Counted from the stretch's first letter, positions 37,452-50,325 are shown. The stretch: DNA of 64,000 nt from Gaeumannomyces sp. JS-464 (GCA_002197995.1 NGZR01000007.1:1260399-1324398), one strand, 5' to 3'. The notes: generated by a model not told the origin, from the letters alone. Numbers and translations are program-made.

Positions 37452-40400
37452 TCACTTCTCCTCCTTGTCCTCGCTCTTAACCTTGTGTTGCTCAAGCGCA
37501 GCCGCAAGGGCCTTACCCTTGGCCGCATCTTTGACCTGAAGCATCCAGGTCTCGAGGCCGCTGCCGCTATCAGATGCCGTTGGCACCTTGACGTATTTGT
37601 CGCCCTTCTCCGTCTTGTACGAGAAGTCGGCGAGCAGCGCTTTGTTCATGACGATGTTACCTCTGGGCTCTCCACGCAGCAGAATCCGGACGGCGCCTGT
37701 GGTCTTGTGCTTGAGGAGCCTCAAGGGGCCCACGCCCATCGTCTTCCACGGGGACTTATCCTTCTTGCCGCCCTTCTCGTCGTCCGAATCGTCGCCGCTG
37801 GAAAGCTTGAGAGCCTTTCCGCGCACCTCAAAAAGGACGTCTTCGTTCTCCTCGCCCGGCCCTCCTTCTGTTAAGTTGATTTGCGCCTGTTTCTCCTCAT
37901 CCCCTTCGTCAGCCTTCTGTCCTTCTTGCTCGCTCCGATCCGCAGCCGCCGGCTCCGGGGTGCCTTGCGCCGGAGTGGTGGCCAGACTTGAAGCTCCTCC
38001 AAGAGTAAAAGGGGTATCTGGGGGACCGATACAGTTGAGTATAAATTCACTTGAAGTTCACTGGACTGTAGCAATATCGGATGGACCACTTACTAGTACC
38101 TGTCGAGGTGCCACCCAATGGAGGACCAAGGTTGAAGATGGGGCTGCCGCATTGCCCTGGTCGGGAGCCGCACCGCCACCGAAGCTGAACACAGTGGTCG
38201 AGGCGCCGTTTGACGGGGCACTGGAGCCGCCACTGAAGCTGAACATGCCGCCAGACCCATTACCTGCGGGCTGGCTGGGAGTTCCGCCAAAGTTGAACGA
38301 CACAGAAGCGCCGCCGTCGCTGCCACTGGCAAACGGGTTATTGAACGACTTGTCGCCGCTGCACCAAAGCAAACGAGCCCGGAGCAGATACGGTGCCTGA
38401 TCCAAAGAGAACGGGACCGTTCGGCTCAGCGGACTGGTTGTTGGTCTGGCTTGCGCCAAAGGTAAACGAGGGAGTAGAGTTGCCGTTCTGCGTGGCACCC
38501 GTGCCAAAGCTGATCGAGGGCGTGGTATTTCCGTTCTGCGTCGATCCGAAGGAGAAAGATGGTGTTGGTGTTGGTGCGGCCGCAGAGGAGCCAAACAGGG
38601 TCGACTGCGGCTTGGGAGCCTCGGTCGTGGTCGCCGTGCTGCCAAACGAGAAAGTGGGTGTAGGTTGAGGGGTGGCACCAGTGGTAGAACCCCCAAAAAG
38701 CGCAGCCGGCGCAGCAGAGTCCTTGGCTCCGCCCGCAGCAGGCGTAGAGTTGCCAAATAGGGTGGAGCTGCTGGTTGCGGCTCCGGCGCCAAACAGAGGC
38801 TTCGCAGCAGAGGTGGAGTTGGCACCATTGGATCCGAAGCTAAAGGTTGGTGTAGCAGTCGCAGCAGCAGGTGCCGAGCCAAAGAGCGGCTTAGACTCTG
38901 TTGGCTGGGGTCCAGGTCCGAAGAGGAATGAGGGCTTGGCAGAGTCCTTAGCAGCGCCGAGACCGAACGTCGGGGTCGAGGACCCCTGACTTGGCCCCGA
39001 GCCGAATAGAGGCTTCGTCGCCGATGCACTGGCCGCTGAGGTGGAACCGAAGAGTGACTTGGGCGCCTCCTCGGTCTTGGATGCGGCGCCGAAAAGGGAC
39101 TTGGGAGCCTCGTCGGTCTTTGCCGGCGCACCAAACAGTGACTTGGGCGCCTCATCGGGCTTGGAGGCACCGAAAAGTGACTTTGGCTGAGAAAGCTCGT
39201 CAGCCTTTGGTGCCGCACCAAAGAGCGACTTGGGTGCGTCATCGGGCTTTGCGGCGCTGAAGAGCGGCTTCGGGGCCTCAGTCTTCGGTGCGGCGCCGAA
39301 CGACGACTTGGACTCAGAGGGCCCGTTGGGATCCGCACCGAATAGGGGCTTGGAGCTGGAGTCAAACAAAGGCTTGGTCTTCGAGTCGGAGCTCAGGCCG
39401 AACGTAGGCGTGGATGTCTGGCCGGGAACAGCTCCGAACATGGGATGGGCAGGGGTTGCCGACTTATCAACAGGCGCCTTGGCATCCGATTCGGGCTTGG
39501 ACACTGCAACCTCCGTGCTGGAAGATGGCTTGAGGCTGGAAAGGCCAGTAGACGAGCCGCCAAACAAGCTGGAGGGCTGAGATACCTGGGCCCCATCCGA
39601 CTTCTTCTCCCCCAGACCAGTGGTTGCTGCAGGTTTGCCAAACAGAGAAGCGCCCGATCCATTAACTTGGGTGCCAAACAGGCTCGGCGCGGCAGATGTT
39701 GGGGCCTGGCCGAACTTGGGAGCACTGGTCGCAGCGTCGTCGGACGAGGGCTTCGCTCCAAAGCTAAAGAGCTTGGGGGCAGCCGGCGTAGAGTCTGAAG
39801 CGGCCGAGGCGGCGGGCTGCGCCGTGCCGAACTTGATGGGTGTTCCGGCAGTCCAGGTCTGGTCTCCGCCTAGAGGACGCTGATCCTTGACGGGGCTCGC
39901 CGGCCTGTCGCTTTCGGAGGCGGCCGGCGTCCGCGCGGGCGAATCGGTGGGGCCGAGAAGTCGCTTGGGTTTTCCGTCCTCGCCCCGAGTTATGCGGTCA
40001 AAGATGCTTGGGCCAGTGGCAGACGCATCACCGGTGTCAGAAGCAGAAGATGTGCTCGACGAAGGGAAAGCGGCGGCCGCCCCGGACTTCTTAGCACCAA
40101 ATAGGGCGCCGGCCAGTTGTGGTGTAGCAACGCCTCCGCTGGCAGCAGCGCTCGGCTCGTCACTCTGGCTAGCATCCTGTGCCTCAGACTCGTCTCCCGA
40201 GTCGCCCTCGTCACCGGCATCATTCTCGGCACCGCTAGCTTGAGCAGACCCGGTGTCAGACAGGTGGCCAAAGATATTGGAGTTCGGCGCCGAGAGTTTG
40301 GAAGCCGCGGATTTGGCAGAGTTCTCGAAGATGGACCTGGTGGCAGATCCTGACGAGAAGGCGCTGGGTTTGGGCTTTGAGGCAGATGGCGGCTCCACCG

Positions 40401-41672
40401 ACATCTGGAATGAGTTGGAAGATGGTGCCGAACCAGCAGGCTTGCTGTTGGCAACCTGCTCGAAAAACTTCTTCGTAGCCGACGGCGTCTTTGCAGGAGA
40501 TGGGGCAGCAGCCTTGTGGAGCTTCGAGGGGGCTGCGTCATCGTGATCGTCAGCCAGTCGCTTCTTGTGGCCCTTGTTAAGAGCAGGCGTGGCAGTCTCC
40601 GTCAGCGGCTCGCGCTCGCCACGGGCACGCTTGCCCTGTGAGGAGGCGAAAGTAGTGGTGCTCTTGGTTGGCTCTTCCGAGGCCTTCCGCTTCCCAGCTC
40701 CGCGCGATAGAATGCCCTCGGTGCCGTTGACTCGGGTCTCGTTGCTCGGCGCAGGCGCAGTTTCAGCCTCATCGTTGGGAATCCCGTGGTCGGCCTTCCA
40801 TTTAGACACCACCTCTTGCGAGGGTTTGATGCTCTTGAACTCGTATAGCCCGTAGCGGAGCATGATCAAGCTGCGGCTCTTCTCATACTCCTTTGCGAAG
40901 TTGAGGATGTTGAACCTCCAGTCCTTCTTGAGATAGATCTCGTCGGACGCGTACTTGAGCCTCCGCAGGTCAAGAATGCAGAAGAACTGCTTTCTCTGGG
41001 CCTCTGTAAAGTCCTTGGGGCATAGGTCTGCCAGGTACTCGTCCGCATAGATGGAGCCGACTCGGTTGGGGTTCTTCGGGACCCTCCTGGCTAGCTCCTC
41101 TCCGGAGAGGTTCGCAGGGGGCTCGGGGATCTTCATCGCAAAGAGCTCGCTCGGTGGTATCCTAGACATGCCGCGGCCAATGCTCTCCGATGTAGAGGCG
41201 CGGGCATCGCCACTCGGGGTGCCGGCTGAAGGGCGCAGTGACTCCTTGAAGGGCTTGGGGGTGCCTCGCCGGGGTGTGAATGTGAACCGGCCGCCATCGG
41301 GGGCGATCGAGGCACGGAACATGGGGCGTGGCGAAGCAGCGGCCGCAGAGAAGTTGGTCGCCTTAACGTTGCTGGTAGATAGCTTGCTAGATGGCCCCTG
41401 GGGGCGCTCGTGGATCTTGCGACCGGCCATCTGCGAGCTCGACGCGCGCACCACCGGGCTCTCGGGGATGGCGAGCGCTCCTGCTGGAACTTGACGCGCG
41501 GTCGCGGTGTATCGCGATGCGTTCCGTTCTCGAGCGCAGGCAGACGATGGGCTGGGATGGAAAGCCTCTCGGGCTGAGGCTCCGGCTCGCTGCGGCGCTT
41601 AACCGCAGAAGAAAAGATGCCACCCGAGATGCTTCCCCACCAGCCAGACTGCCTCTTGTCGGGCGTAGCCAT
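37452..41672 (-). CDS. FG-repeat nucleoporin with C-terminal Ran-binding domain (Nup2/Nup152-like)
   Basis: Two exons: 38094-41672 and 37452-38017, about 1,382 residues after four one-base repairs. It is expected at the nuclear pore basket, where the RanBP1-type domain binds Ran-GTP and FG repeats bind importins. The N-terminus is MATPDKRQSGWWGSISGGIF. A conserved globular region (about residues 130-270) includes SIYADEYLADLCPKDFTEAQ and RFNILNFAKEYEKSRSLIML. More than 30 FG dipeptides follow, many as PKSLFGA repeats. The Ran-binding domain starts at EENEDVLFEVRGKALKL and contains PWKTMGVGPLRLLKHKTTGA and RILLRGEPRGNIVMNKALLA. It resembles the Pezizomycotina FG-Nup with a Ran-binding domain more than yeast Nup2 at the N-terminus. 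Frame breaks lie near 41468, 38375, 38363 and 38136. Confidence 0.88.
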
Positions 41673-42789
41673 GGCGACGGAGTGTTGTCGCGTGTGAGGT
41701 TGAAAGAAAGGAAAGGTGAAAAGTTAAATTAGGACAGTTGTCGCGTCGTCGACATTGGACAATCGCGATGATGGTCGTGGGGCGGGAAAGGATATCGTGC
41801 GAGGTTGATGTGATGCGGGTTTGGCGCGAAAAATGCGAGCCAGCCAAGGTGCGTCGAGGCAGGCACGCTCGCGAATCGAAAGGGCCCGACGGACCCGTTG
41901 GAGAAGAAACAAAAACAATACGAACAGTCTCCTCGGATCTTGTCGACAAAGGGTTCGATGCAGCGGGTTGTCGAAACAACAGGGTCGTTGTCCTAGACGC
42001 GCATCGAACAGCGTCGACACGAGAGCGAGTCTGCTTGGGTCGATTGTTTTGGGTCGGGTTGGGAGGAAGCGCCAGAAAAAAAAAAAAAAGTTCACGGTGC
42101 GAACGACTGCTTGGTTGCTTGGTACGAATATTAAGGCGGGCCGGCCATAGAAACGAAAAGATCCATGCAGGGGGCGTGAATTTTTAGACACGGACCACTC
42201 AGCGCCTTCCGGCCCAAAGGTATGCCTGCCTCCTGCCACCCATGTAGCGCGTGGTGGCGTGCACGGGCCATGTCTGGCAAGCTTGCTCACTGGCTGTGTG
42301 AATGTGTCAGCGGCCAGGACCCGGTTTCTGCCCAGATGTTCTGCCTTAGGTGTCAAACTCTTTGCTGGCTTGGGGCTCCCCGCGAGTCAGAGCGGGCTTG
42401 TCCGATTCAAGGGGCAAGTCAGGTTGCCTCCTATCGCCTCAGCATCAAGAGTTCGAGCCTCGGCCGGAGTCAGGCTAGAGTGACGGTTTCAACGATTGAA
42501 CGTGGACAAAAAGCACCCTTCCATTGCACTGCGCAGGAACTGGTAGCACCCAAACGCAGCATGAGGCTCGTTGGGACTCGGGAACACGTTGACTTGGTGC
42601 ATCATGGTAGACTCGGGATTGGCCAGCCTGTGCCGCATAAACAACTCGCTCGCGAGTACTGAAATCTGACAACGAACATCACAGTGCTGTCGAGAATGCG
42701 AAACGGGGACCGACAGATCGCCTAGAACAACCAAGTTCGATTAATCGTCATACAAAATGAATCGTCTAAACCAACTGCCCAGGCACCGC
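41673..42789. other. Intergenic, nucleoporin promoter side
   Basis: Holds the nucleoporin promoter and the 3' flank of the SCP2 gene. No gene recognised. The half next to 41673 is rich in CGA/TCG words, common in promoters of this window. Confidence 0.55.
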
Positions 42790-43380
42790 TCATAGCTTGG
42801 CCTTGGTCTGGGCCTTCTTCAGAATTGGGTCCAGCTTGGTGGCCTTCATGACATCGCCCTTGATCTTGAGCTTGCCGCTCATGAACAGCTTCTGCGCATT
42901 AGCCTTGCCGGCCACCAGGTTGCCGAAGTCGGCCTCGGATAGTGTCAGGGTGACTGCAGGGGGGTGTTGTTAGAACCAGTCCGACGACTTTGCAAGACCT
43001 CTGCCGCTCCTCCCATTCCGGAGGCCAATATGGTCGTGTAACCAGAGGTGACTCACCATTAGGCTTGTCACCAAGACCCTTGCCGACCTCGCCCTTCTCG
43101 CGCAGGTCAATATGCCAGCTCTCGGTCTCGCCCGCGGTGTTCTTGAGGGTGAAGGCGAAGAGCGCCTTGCCCTGCTTGATGGCGTCCTTCTTGTCGGCGT
43201 CGTTGCCCAGGGCGCTAGCGATGGCGTCGAAAGCGGCCGAGGAGGGGAACTTGTCTGGTTTGGGCGGTCATATCAGCGCCAATCCAGAGCAGATGCGACA
43301 TCGCCAGTTGGGATAAAAGATATGGAGTGGTTCATGGGTTGGATTCCCCACGCGACAAACTCACCGTTGGCGAGAGACAT
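42790..43380 (-). CDS. SCP2-domain sterol/lipid carrier, peroxisomal
   Basis: Three exons: 43365-43380, 43057-43254 and 42953 down to 42790, giving 125 residues, the full length of a stand-alone SCP2 domain. SCP2 proteins bind fatty acyl-CoA or sterols and move them in the peroxisomal matrix. Visible features are SLANDKFPSSAAFDAIASAL, the central KALFAFTLKNTAGETESWHI, DLREKGEVGKG, PNVTLTLSEADFGNLVAGK and KLFMSGKLKIKGDVMKATKL. The C-terminal tripeptide AKL is a good type-1 peroxisomal targeting signal. The first exon is 16 nt, which is why it is easily missed. The reading frame is intact. It is divergent from the splicing gene 1.1 kb away. Confidence 0.95.
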
Positions 43381-44482
43381 GGCGGATTGTTTTCTGTGCT
43401 ACACGGGGCAAAAAATGGCCAGGGGGTGGTTGTGCTAGAAGGGTCGTCGGCGCCTGTGCGACTTTGCGGAATGAAATCAAAGGAAAATAATAATAATATG
43501 CTCTAAAGTATGTAAGAAAGAGTAAAGGTGGAAAACCGCTGGGGCTGGGAAAGATGTTATAACCGGAGACAGAGACGGCTAACCCGAGACCAGGGGGGTG
43601 CCTCTTCCTGATGACGCTCCCGCGTTCGTCGCTTTTGCGCCGAGCTGGGAAGCGTGCGCACGCACATGTGATTGAACCTCGGTGCATTTTCCCAGGCGTG
43701 TCACGCTTCGCAGCCGCTGGGACTTCCCCACACAGAGCTGTCGCAGGGGCGGCACGAGGGAGACCCTCTCCCAGGATGAGAAAGGGCTACAGTAAGCACT
43801 GGTCCCGGGCTTTCGTCCATTGTGAATGCCCCCTCAACTCGTCACCGCCAGCGTGTGTGGGTGCGAGTGCGCAATGTTGCGTCGCATTGCGGAGAGCGCG
43901 TGGGCGTATTGCGTATTCCCGCCTTGTCGCGATCGCTCAGCGCCTGCAGCTCTTTCATCCCTTGTAAGCCGAGGATGAGACACCAATTCAGCGGCCTGTT
44001 CTCGGGCCAGGAATGCCCAGTCCCCGGCGTGCATGTCACATGGCCGCGATCTCAAGTTGGGTTGATGGCCGTCCTAAAGCACTTTAATTTAGCCCGCGGA
44101 CGGCCTGGGTCTAGAGACATCTTCCATTCTCGCGGCGGTGACCGCAAGCATCAAATCGAAACGCGATCAAGGCCGAAGCTCAAGCTCCAGCTCATCGTGG
44201 CAGAATGCGGGGTTAGGGTCTCATTACACCGACTGTGTCGGGTCGCCTGCGCGCCGATGACGCCCCACACCACGCGACAGCAGGCGAGCGACAGACCGCG
44301 GCGGACCTGCAGGGGCGGAGTAAATTTCCGGCGGATGCACCGACGACCAGCGCATCAGGGGACAGGCAGACCGACGACACCAACCGCCGAAGACGGGATA
44401 GAAGCCGCCGGAGCGCCAATTGATACAGAGCATAATCGCCATCAGCCAGTGAAGGCCAAATAGTCCACACAGAACCCCAAAC
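43381..44482. promoter_or_regulatory. Divergent intergenic region, SCP2 / Cwf7
   Basis: The two start codons face away from each other across 1.1 kb, so both promoters must lie here. No ORF with recognisable content is seen. Confidence 0.45.
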
Positions 44483-45252
44483 ATGTCCTCATTAAGGAGA
44501 ACAATCCACGAGAGCCTCCCATGTACGTCCGTCCACTGGAATAGCTCTCCAAAACCCGCCGCCCCAGCTCGAGCATCATCTAATCCGAATTCCCAACCCC
44601 GCTTCTAGATGTCGACCCAGACCCGACCCCGGCCCAGCGCGCAGCGGCCCAAGCCCTGATCGACGCCGAGCTCGACGCCTCCCCGGCGCCGCCCGGCGAC
44701 CACCCGGACCTGCCCGCCGCCTACGCGCCGCGCTTCACCCCGGCCCTCGAGGCCGAGCTGGCTCGCGTCGCCGGCAGCCCGGACCCGGCCAAGCCGACGC
44801 CGCTCCGCGCCATCGACACCAAGCGGTACGAGGCCCAGGACGACGACGACGACAACAACAACAACAACGACCCTCCAAAGGACCCGGCCGCCCTCGAGGC
44901 CTCGCTCGCCCGCGCCGACACCCTGCACGCCTACCTGCGCATGCGCCGCGAGCACCTAGCCCTGCTCGACGCGCCCGAGGGCCGCAACGCCTGGCTCGTC
45001 GGCAACTGGCAGCTCGAGGCCGAGCTCAAGGCCGTCGAGGCCGAGCTGGCCGCCGCCCGCCGCTCCGTCGACGCCACCGCCCTCCGCCGCCGCCGCGCCC
45101 AGGACGAGGCCGCGCCCGAGCTGCGCGGGCTCGATGAGTCCTGGAGAAAGGGCGTCGGCCAGGCCATCGAGATCGAGGTCGCCGCCGTCGCCCTGCGCGC
45201 CGAGCTGGATGCCGCTGCCGCCGCCCGCTTCCAGCAAGAGCAGGCCGTCTGA
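44483..45252 (+). CDS. cwf7: Pre-mRNA splicing factor Cwf7/Spf27 (BCAS2 homologue)
   Basis: Two exons: 44483-44522 and 44609-45252, giving 227 residues, typical for the family. Spf27 is a core subunit of the Prp19/NineTeen complex of the spliceosome. The N-terminus joins across the intron as RRTIHESLPYVDPDPTPAQR, matching the conserved LPYxD start of BCAS2 proteins. It is followed by ALIDAELDA and AYAPRFTPALEAELARVAG. A poly-Asp/Asn linker from a GAC/AAC repeat comes next. The long C-terminal coiled coil includes LHAYLRMRREHLALLDAPEG, GNWQLEAELKAVEAELAAAR and SWRKGVGQAIEIEVAAVALR. The start was chosen because the first 13 codons match the family. The gene is intact and converges on PKA-R. Confidence 0.9.
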
Positions 45253-45460
45253 GAGAGAGATGCCTTGCTGGTTGGCGGTGACTACGATGGATGCAGCTGG
45301 TTCCGTCTTTCGGTGTCCTTTTTTTATTTATTTTTTATACCGCATGTAGAATTTTAATCACACACATAAATCCATATCAAGGCGTTCTGGATGGGTTAAG
45401 GAGTTTGGCAATTCCAACTGCCAGGTTTTACGGGTATAGGGTTGCGCGATAGAACGACTG

Positions 45461-45495
<35 letters not shown>

Positions 45496-45935
45496 CAAAA
45501 CCGCGTGTTTCAGGCCTGTTCAGAAAAAAAGAAAAAACCACTCGAGCGTAGGTAGGAGAGCGGGTTCGGTTCGCGAGCTAGAATTGATATGTAGTCCTTG
45601 CAACGAACTTTGTGAAGAAAAGAATGCTTTCGTAGACAAAAGGAAAAGACAATGGAATCAATTTGACAGGGGAAGGAGGAACAGGATGGGTGAAAATACT
45701 GAATCGGTAGTGATGATCCACGAACGCCTTGTTTTGACCACGTTGCCCAGCACCAGGTTCTGTGGTCTTGCAAACGGAATACACAAACCCCCTCCCAATA
45801 TGAAGAGAAACAGAAGTGATAATGATAGAAAAGAAAAAGAAAGGACATTTCCTTCCAAAGTCAGGCTGTCCAAGGCTGATCTGGAGCTGCTAGGGTACTC
45901 ATCAAACCGGTACGCGCGACAGACAGGCGTCTCGC
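45253..45935. other. Convergent 3' flanks of cwf7 and pkaR
   Basis: Probable 3' UTRs. Contains an uninterrupted run of 30 A. No coding sequence recognised. Confidence 0.6.
45461..45490 (+). repeat. Poly-A tract of 30 bases
   Basis: The longest homopolymer in the window, in the 3' region between two convergent genes. Its length is likely inexact in any assembly. Confidence 0.9.
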
Positions 45936-47218
45936 TCACGCCGACTGCAGCGGGTCGATATCCTCCACCCCGGTCTTGATGTCCTCATACCTGGTCCGCC
46001 TCAGGATTTCCTCCAGCGGGCCAAGCAGACTTTGGAACGAGTTCTTGTCCAGAGTGGCAACCTTGCCATCCGTCTTGCCGAGAACACTGGCCGCTCGACG
46101 CGTGTCGTTGAGCAGTGCAAGCTCGCCAAAGAAGTCGCCCTTCTTGTAACTCATGACGGGTTGGGCTATGCCGACCTTGAACGCCTCGGCCTCGCCGCTC
46201 ACCAGGATGTAGAACTTCTCGCCAGGATCCCCCTGCTTGATTATAAGATCGCCGGCAGCGAAGCTCTCGTCCTTGAGGGCGACGATGAGCTTTTTCCTCT
46301 CGGCAGCCGTGAGGGGTGCCAGCGCCGGCACGCCCTTGAGGAATTTGTCGTACATCTGGTAGCGCGCAGAGTTGGTCTCCATCAGGATGCGATTGAAGGT
46401 TACACGGTCCAGTGCCCAGAGCACGCAGTTGGCCTCTGCTGACATGACCGTGGCATTACGAAGGGCGTTGTGCATGAGTGCGATTTCGCCAAAGTAGCCG
46501 CCCGCCCCGACAGTGCCCTCTTGCTTACCGAGGCCGCCTGGCCCGGGCTGCATTGCGCCGGTCGGGTTCTTGTAGATGTTAAACGACCCCTTCTGAACCA
46601 CGTAGAAGTAGTCGCCAACATCTCCTTGGATAATCACCTAGAAACCACCAAGGGGATCATTAGCTAGAGTGGAATGGCACAAACAAGTAGACGCTGCAGA
46701 CTGACCTTGATGTCCTTGGCAGGGATGAGCTTTTCTTGAAAGGCGCCAATAACCTGTGCCCTTTGCTCCTCATCCAACTTGTCAAAGACAAATTTGCCCT
46801 GCATAGCATTCTTAAGCCAGGCCAACTGCTCGTCTGTCTTTGGGTAGACGGGCGGATTCCAGTTGTCGTCCGAATCCGCAAAAGGCTTCAGGGACTCGGC
46901 CGAGACAGAGGTTCTCCGGCCAAAGTTGTATTGGGCAGGGTAGCCCTCTGGATTTAACTGCTGCCTCGCAGCAGAGAGAGGGTCATCACTGGCGCCATCC
47001 GAGCCTCCAAAGGGTCCTCCAAAGGGCCCTCCAAAGGGTCCGCTAAAAGTCGCGGCCGGGTTCGTATTGAAGTTGGGAGTGGTCGGAGACGTGACAGCAT
47101 CCCCATCCTCCTCTTCCATGACAGGTAGGACCACAGTGGGTGTAGGCCTCCTCTCCTCAGTCGGGCTGAACGGGTTCGAGTTCGCCCCGAACGGGCTGGT
47201 AAAGCCGCTCGTCGACAT
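45936..47218 (-). CDS. pkaR: cAMP-dependent protein kinase regulatory subunit
   Basis: Two exons: 46706-47218 and 45936-46637, giving 404 residues. It binds and inhibits PKA catalytic subunits until cAMP releases them. The N-terminus MSTSGFTSPFGANSNPF is typical of Pezizomycotina PKA-R. A GPFGG unit is repeated three times near residue 60. The inhibitory site RRTSV is at residues 101-105 and carries a phosphorylatable Ser. Cyclic-nucleotide site A reads FGEIALMHNALRNATV and site B FGELALLNDTRRAASV; the key Glu and Arg are present in both, but the usual PRAAT is changed in each. The C-terminus RTRYEDIKTGVEDIDPLQSA is highly conserved. No clear dimerisation/docking helix is seen; an upstream exon cannot be excluded. 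The frame is intact. Confidence 0.95.
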
Positions 47219-50200
47219 TTCTGGAAAGGAGCTTGGTGGTTATGGACTTGGCGCCGATGCAGGTGTAATTCGGTGGGTTATCGGTACCGTGGTTGCGGTC
47301 TAGGTGAACGGCTGCCCGATGGGTTGAATGAGTAAGCTTTTGACAACTAACGAAGGCTGCGCGGGAGCTTTTTGAAGAGAAGGCAGTTGTGCACACTGCA
47401 GCTATGTCCGTCACCACATAGGAAGAGACAGCTAACACCAGAGGGATGTGGGTAGAGGGATGTGGGCAGAGGGATGAAGGGTATATACCTGACAACAACG
47501 CTAGCTCCGTCTGGTGTGTCGGGCTCCCTATGGCTTGTGCGTGTGCGTTTCCTGTTGCTGATAGGAAGTGTCAGACCCAGGTGATCGGATCCTTCTAGAA
47601 GGTCTCGGGCCGCATGGAACTTGGCGGTCTGAGTGGCATAATATATGGGGGAAGACGATAGCCGTCGGCAGCTTGGGGGAGATGGATCGAGCTTGGACAG
47701 ATGAGTGAAACCCAGCACAAAGGTGCATTGAAAGAAACGTGTGACAGAGCGAAGCTCGTGCGACTAGATGAGGGGGCGCTGGCAGAATGGCGGGATGGCA
47801 GAAGGCGACAAGGACGGACGGCGAATCCGGAGCAGCTAGAGGGAAGCTTCTGGGTAGTGGGACATGAACAAACGACGAGACTCACAATAGGCACAGGCCG
47901 AGATTTCGATCTGGTGACAGAATACAAAGTACGAAGATACGTAGGACGAAAGGCAGTGGCTTTTCAGGTCGTTATTGGTGTTGGCGGGGGCTAGCGACTG
48001 GGAGGCCGATGTTAGAGCGATACCAGACAACGCGCGACAAAGGGGGGAGGACAGCAGAATCGTGTGCTCCTGCTGGCAACGCGGGGTTTTCAAGCCAATG
48101 CGTGATGCAAAGGCGAGGACAAGAGCGGGCACACGGGCGCACGTACAGCTGTAGAGAATAAAAGAATTGACTGTGGTGAAAAAAAAAACAACAGAGACGG
48201 ACGCGGGCGGTGGCTCGAGGGATGGCGTTGTCTCGTTCGATCGCGAGTTGGATGAGGAGAGGCGGAGGGGAAGGTTCAGCGTGGCTCGGTGGTGGCTGCC
48301 CGGCCAAAGGGACGAATGTGTGCAGTCGATCCAGACGAAAGCACGAGGAGGAGCTTGCTGCGCAGATGGCCTCGAACGGCACGGTCTAGGAAATCGAAGC
48401 TGGCGAGAGGTAGGCGGGCTGGCGAGATGGAGAAGGAGGCAGTCTAGCACGCTCGAGCTTCTGGGCCGCACGGAACGAAGTTAGGACAGGAAGGTCGAGC
48501 CCCTTTCGCAGGAGGGAAAGTGGAGGTGGGGGCACCAAGAGAAGCGGACAACGGGTGTCGTGCTGCTGCTCGTCACCCCCAGCGACCCACCCGCCGCCTG
48601 CTGCCAGCCAGTCAGGGCGCGCCGGGAACCCAGCACGGGCCAGCCCATGGCAGTCAACAGCCCCTCCCACGCCAGCCATTTTTTACGTCGAACCCTTCTA
48701 GAACGCGCACGGATCACTAAAGGGCTGCTGCCACCGCCCACCTCTTTAGCTTCGAATGCTTCTCAGGAGCTTCCGTGCAGCTGGGGGCGGGCGAGCTGCC
48801 GCTGGCTGCCCGTGTGCTTCAATCCAAGATGACGGCGAGCGCCAGCCAGCTGCGCCGACCCTGCGCCTACAGCGCCCAGGGGCTTGCCCAGGCCGGGGTC
48901 GCCTGCAGGCCATCAGACAGCACAGCGCCTCTGCTGCAGGTCAGCAGCGCTGCCCATCCAGAGCACGCCCTGTTTCTCGTGCCTTGTCCAACCGATATTA
49001 TCGAATGCCTGTGCCAGGCGAGACTGAGACCTGCCCGACGGCATCCCGAGCGAGGTGCAGCACACACGGTCTCTGGAAATGCGGCGGAGGTAAGAATGAT
49101 CCAAAGGACCCCGAGCTTGTTCCCAATTCCATTCTCTATTGGGACCCTCATGCCGCAGCTTCGTCCGAGCACACTCCACGCGGCAAGGCACCGGATTGGA
49201 TTCCCAGCCGATCTTTGGGTGACGTAAAGCCACTTTGATCGGTCCAATCCCATCACCATTCGTCCATCTTTCTCTCTGTCGGGGGTTGACAGCTTTTCCT
49301 TTGCCGAACGATCGCCTAGCTGCGTAGGAGTGGCACAACAATGACGCACGCGCAACCCCACTGAAACATTGTGCAAATCCAGAAGGACAAGTGTTGCAGT
49401 CGATGTTGTCGTTGCGAGCACTGCTTCAACAGCTGTCCTCGTGGTAACCAAACGGCCGTTTCCGCCCGGCCCAGCTGGTTCACTGGATGCCTACCTAGTT
49501 GGTAGGGTACCTCTACCCATGTTTGATTCACCTCGGACACCACAAGCCGAAGACCAAAGGCACCGCAGATACATAAGCAAAAAGCCAAGCTCGCTCTCCC
49601 ACTTGGCTTGCACGCCGTGTTGTGTGCCGCCACGACTGCTCAGCCGGGCATGCGCGGCGCAGTGATACATTAATTGTTCCCTGCAATGAGTTGCACATTT
49701 GGAACTGACACAAGCAGATAAGAAATCGACAGGCAACAACCAAACAAAATCGTATTTAATGAGTTGAAGCGAGGGCATGTGATTGAGGAGTAAAATCTAA
49801 ACGCAAATAGCGTCACAAAATCCCAAGTGGTGAGTAGCAATTACCCAAGGAGCCCAAAAGCTGGCTGGTTCTCAGTTATTTGTTGATCTTGCCCTTCAGA
49901 GGTCCCGAGCAGCAACTGCGCCTTCAGAAGGAATGACAGAGACGAGTGGACCGTGCACCGGATCGTCCAAATTTAGACCGACCGCAGCGCTGGCGGCACC
50001 TTTGGAGCAGCGGGCTGTCCCAGCGCGCGTTGTGGCTGAGCAAGGGGTCCATTCAGTTCCGCCTGGCACAAGTCGACGTCCATTTCCTGCTGATTGCTGA
50101 TGTGGACGCGCCAGCCACACCCTTGACGACAGGCTCCGCTCCGTTCTTTTGACGTCCTGCAACTCCCAAAACCTCGCGACATCGCTTTCGCCTAAGCGAC

Positions 50201-50325
50201 GGAACAATCGGAACGCACGACAGCATCACCACGACACGATCGATCGACGGCACGACCGCGCAGAAGACACAGCACTACCGCGAAAGCATCTCAGCCAGTC
50301 GGTTTCCCGACTCCAGCAGCGCAGA
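47219..50325. promoter_or_regulatory. 3.1-kb divergent region, pkaR / CDC50
   Basis: Holds the promoters of two divergent genes. No credible ORF. Long 5' UTRs with upstream reading frames are likely for pkaR. The TAGGTA-type motif appears near 49490-49510. Confidence 0.45.

Noticed and set aside
38058..39365. Minus-strand 435-residue Pro/Ser/Arg-rich ORF
   Set aside because: Mostly an alternate frame of the nucleoporin FG region; only its last about 80 codons are the real continuation after the frameshifts.
42430..42480. Possible tRNA B-box (GTTCGAGCCT)
   Set aside because: No matching A-box or cloverleaf arms could be formed around it.
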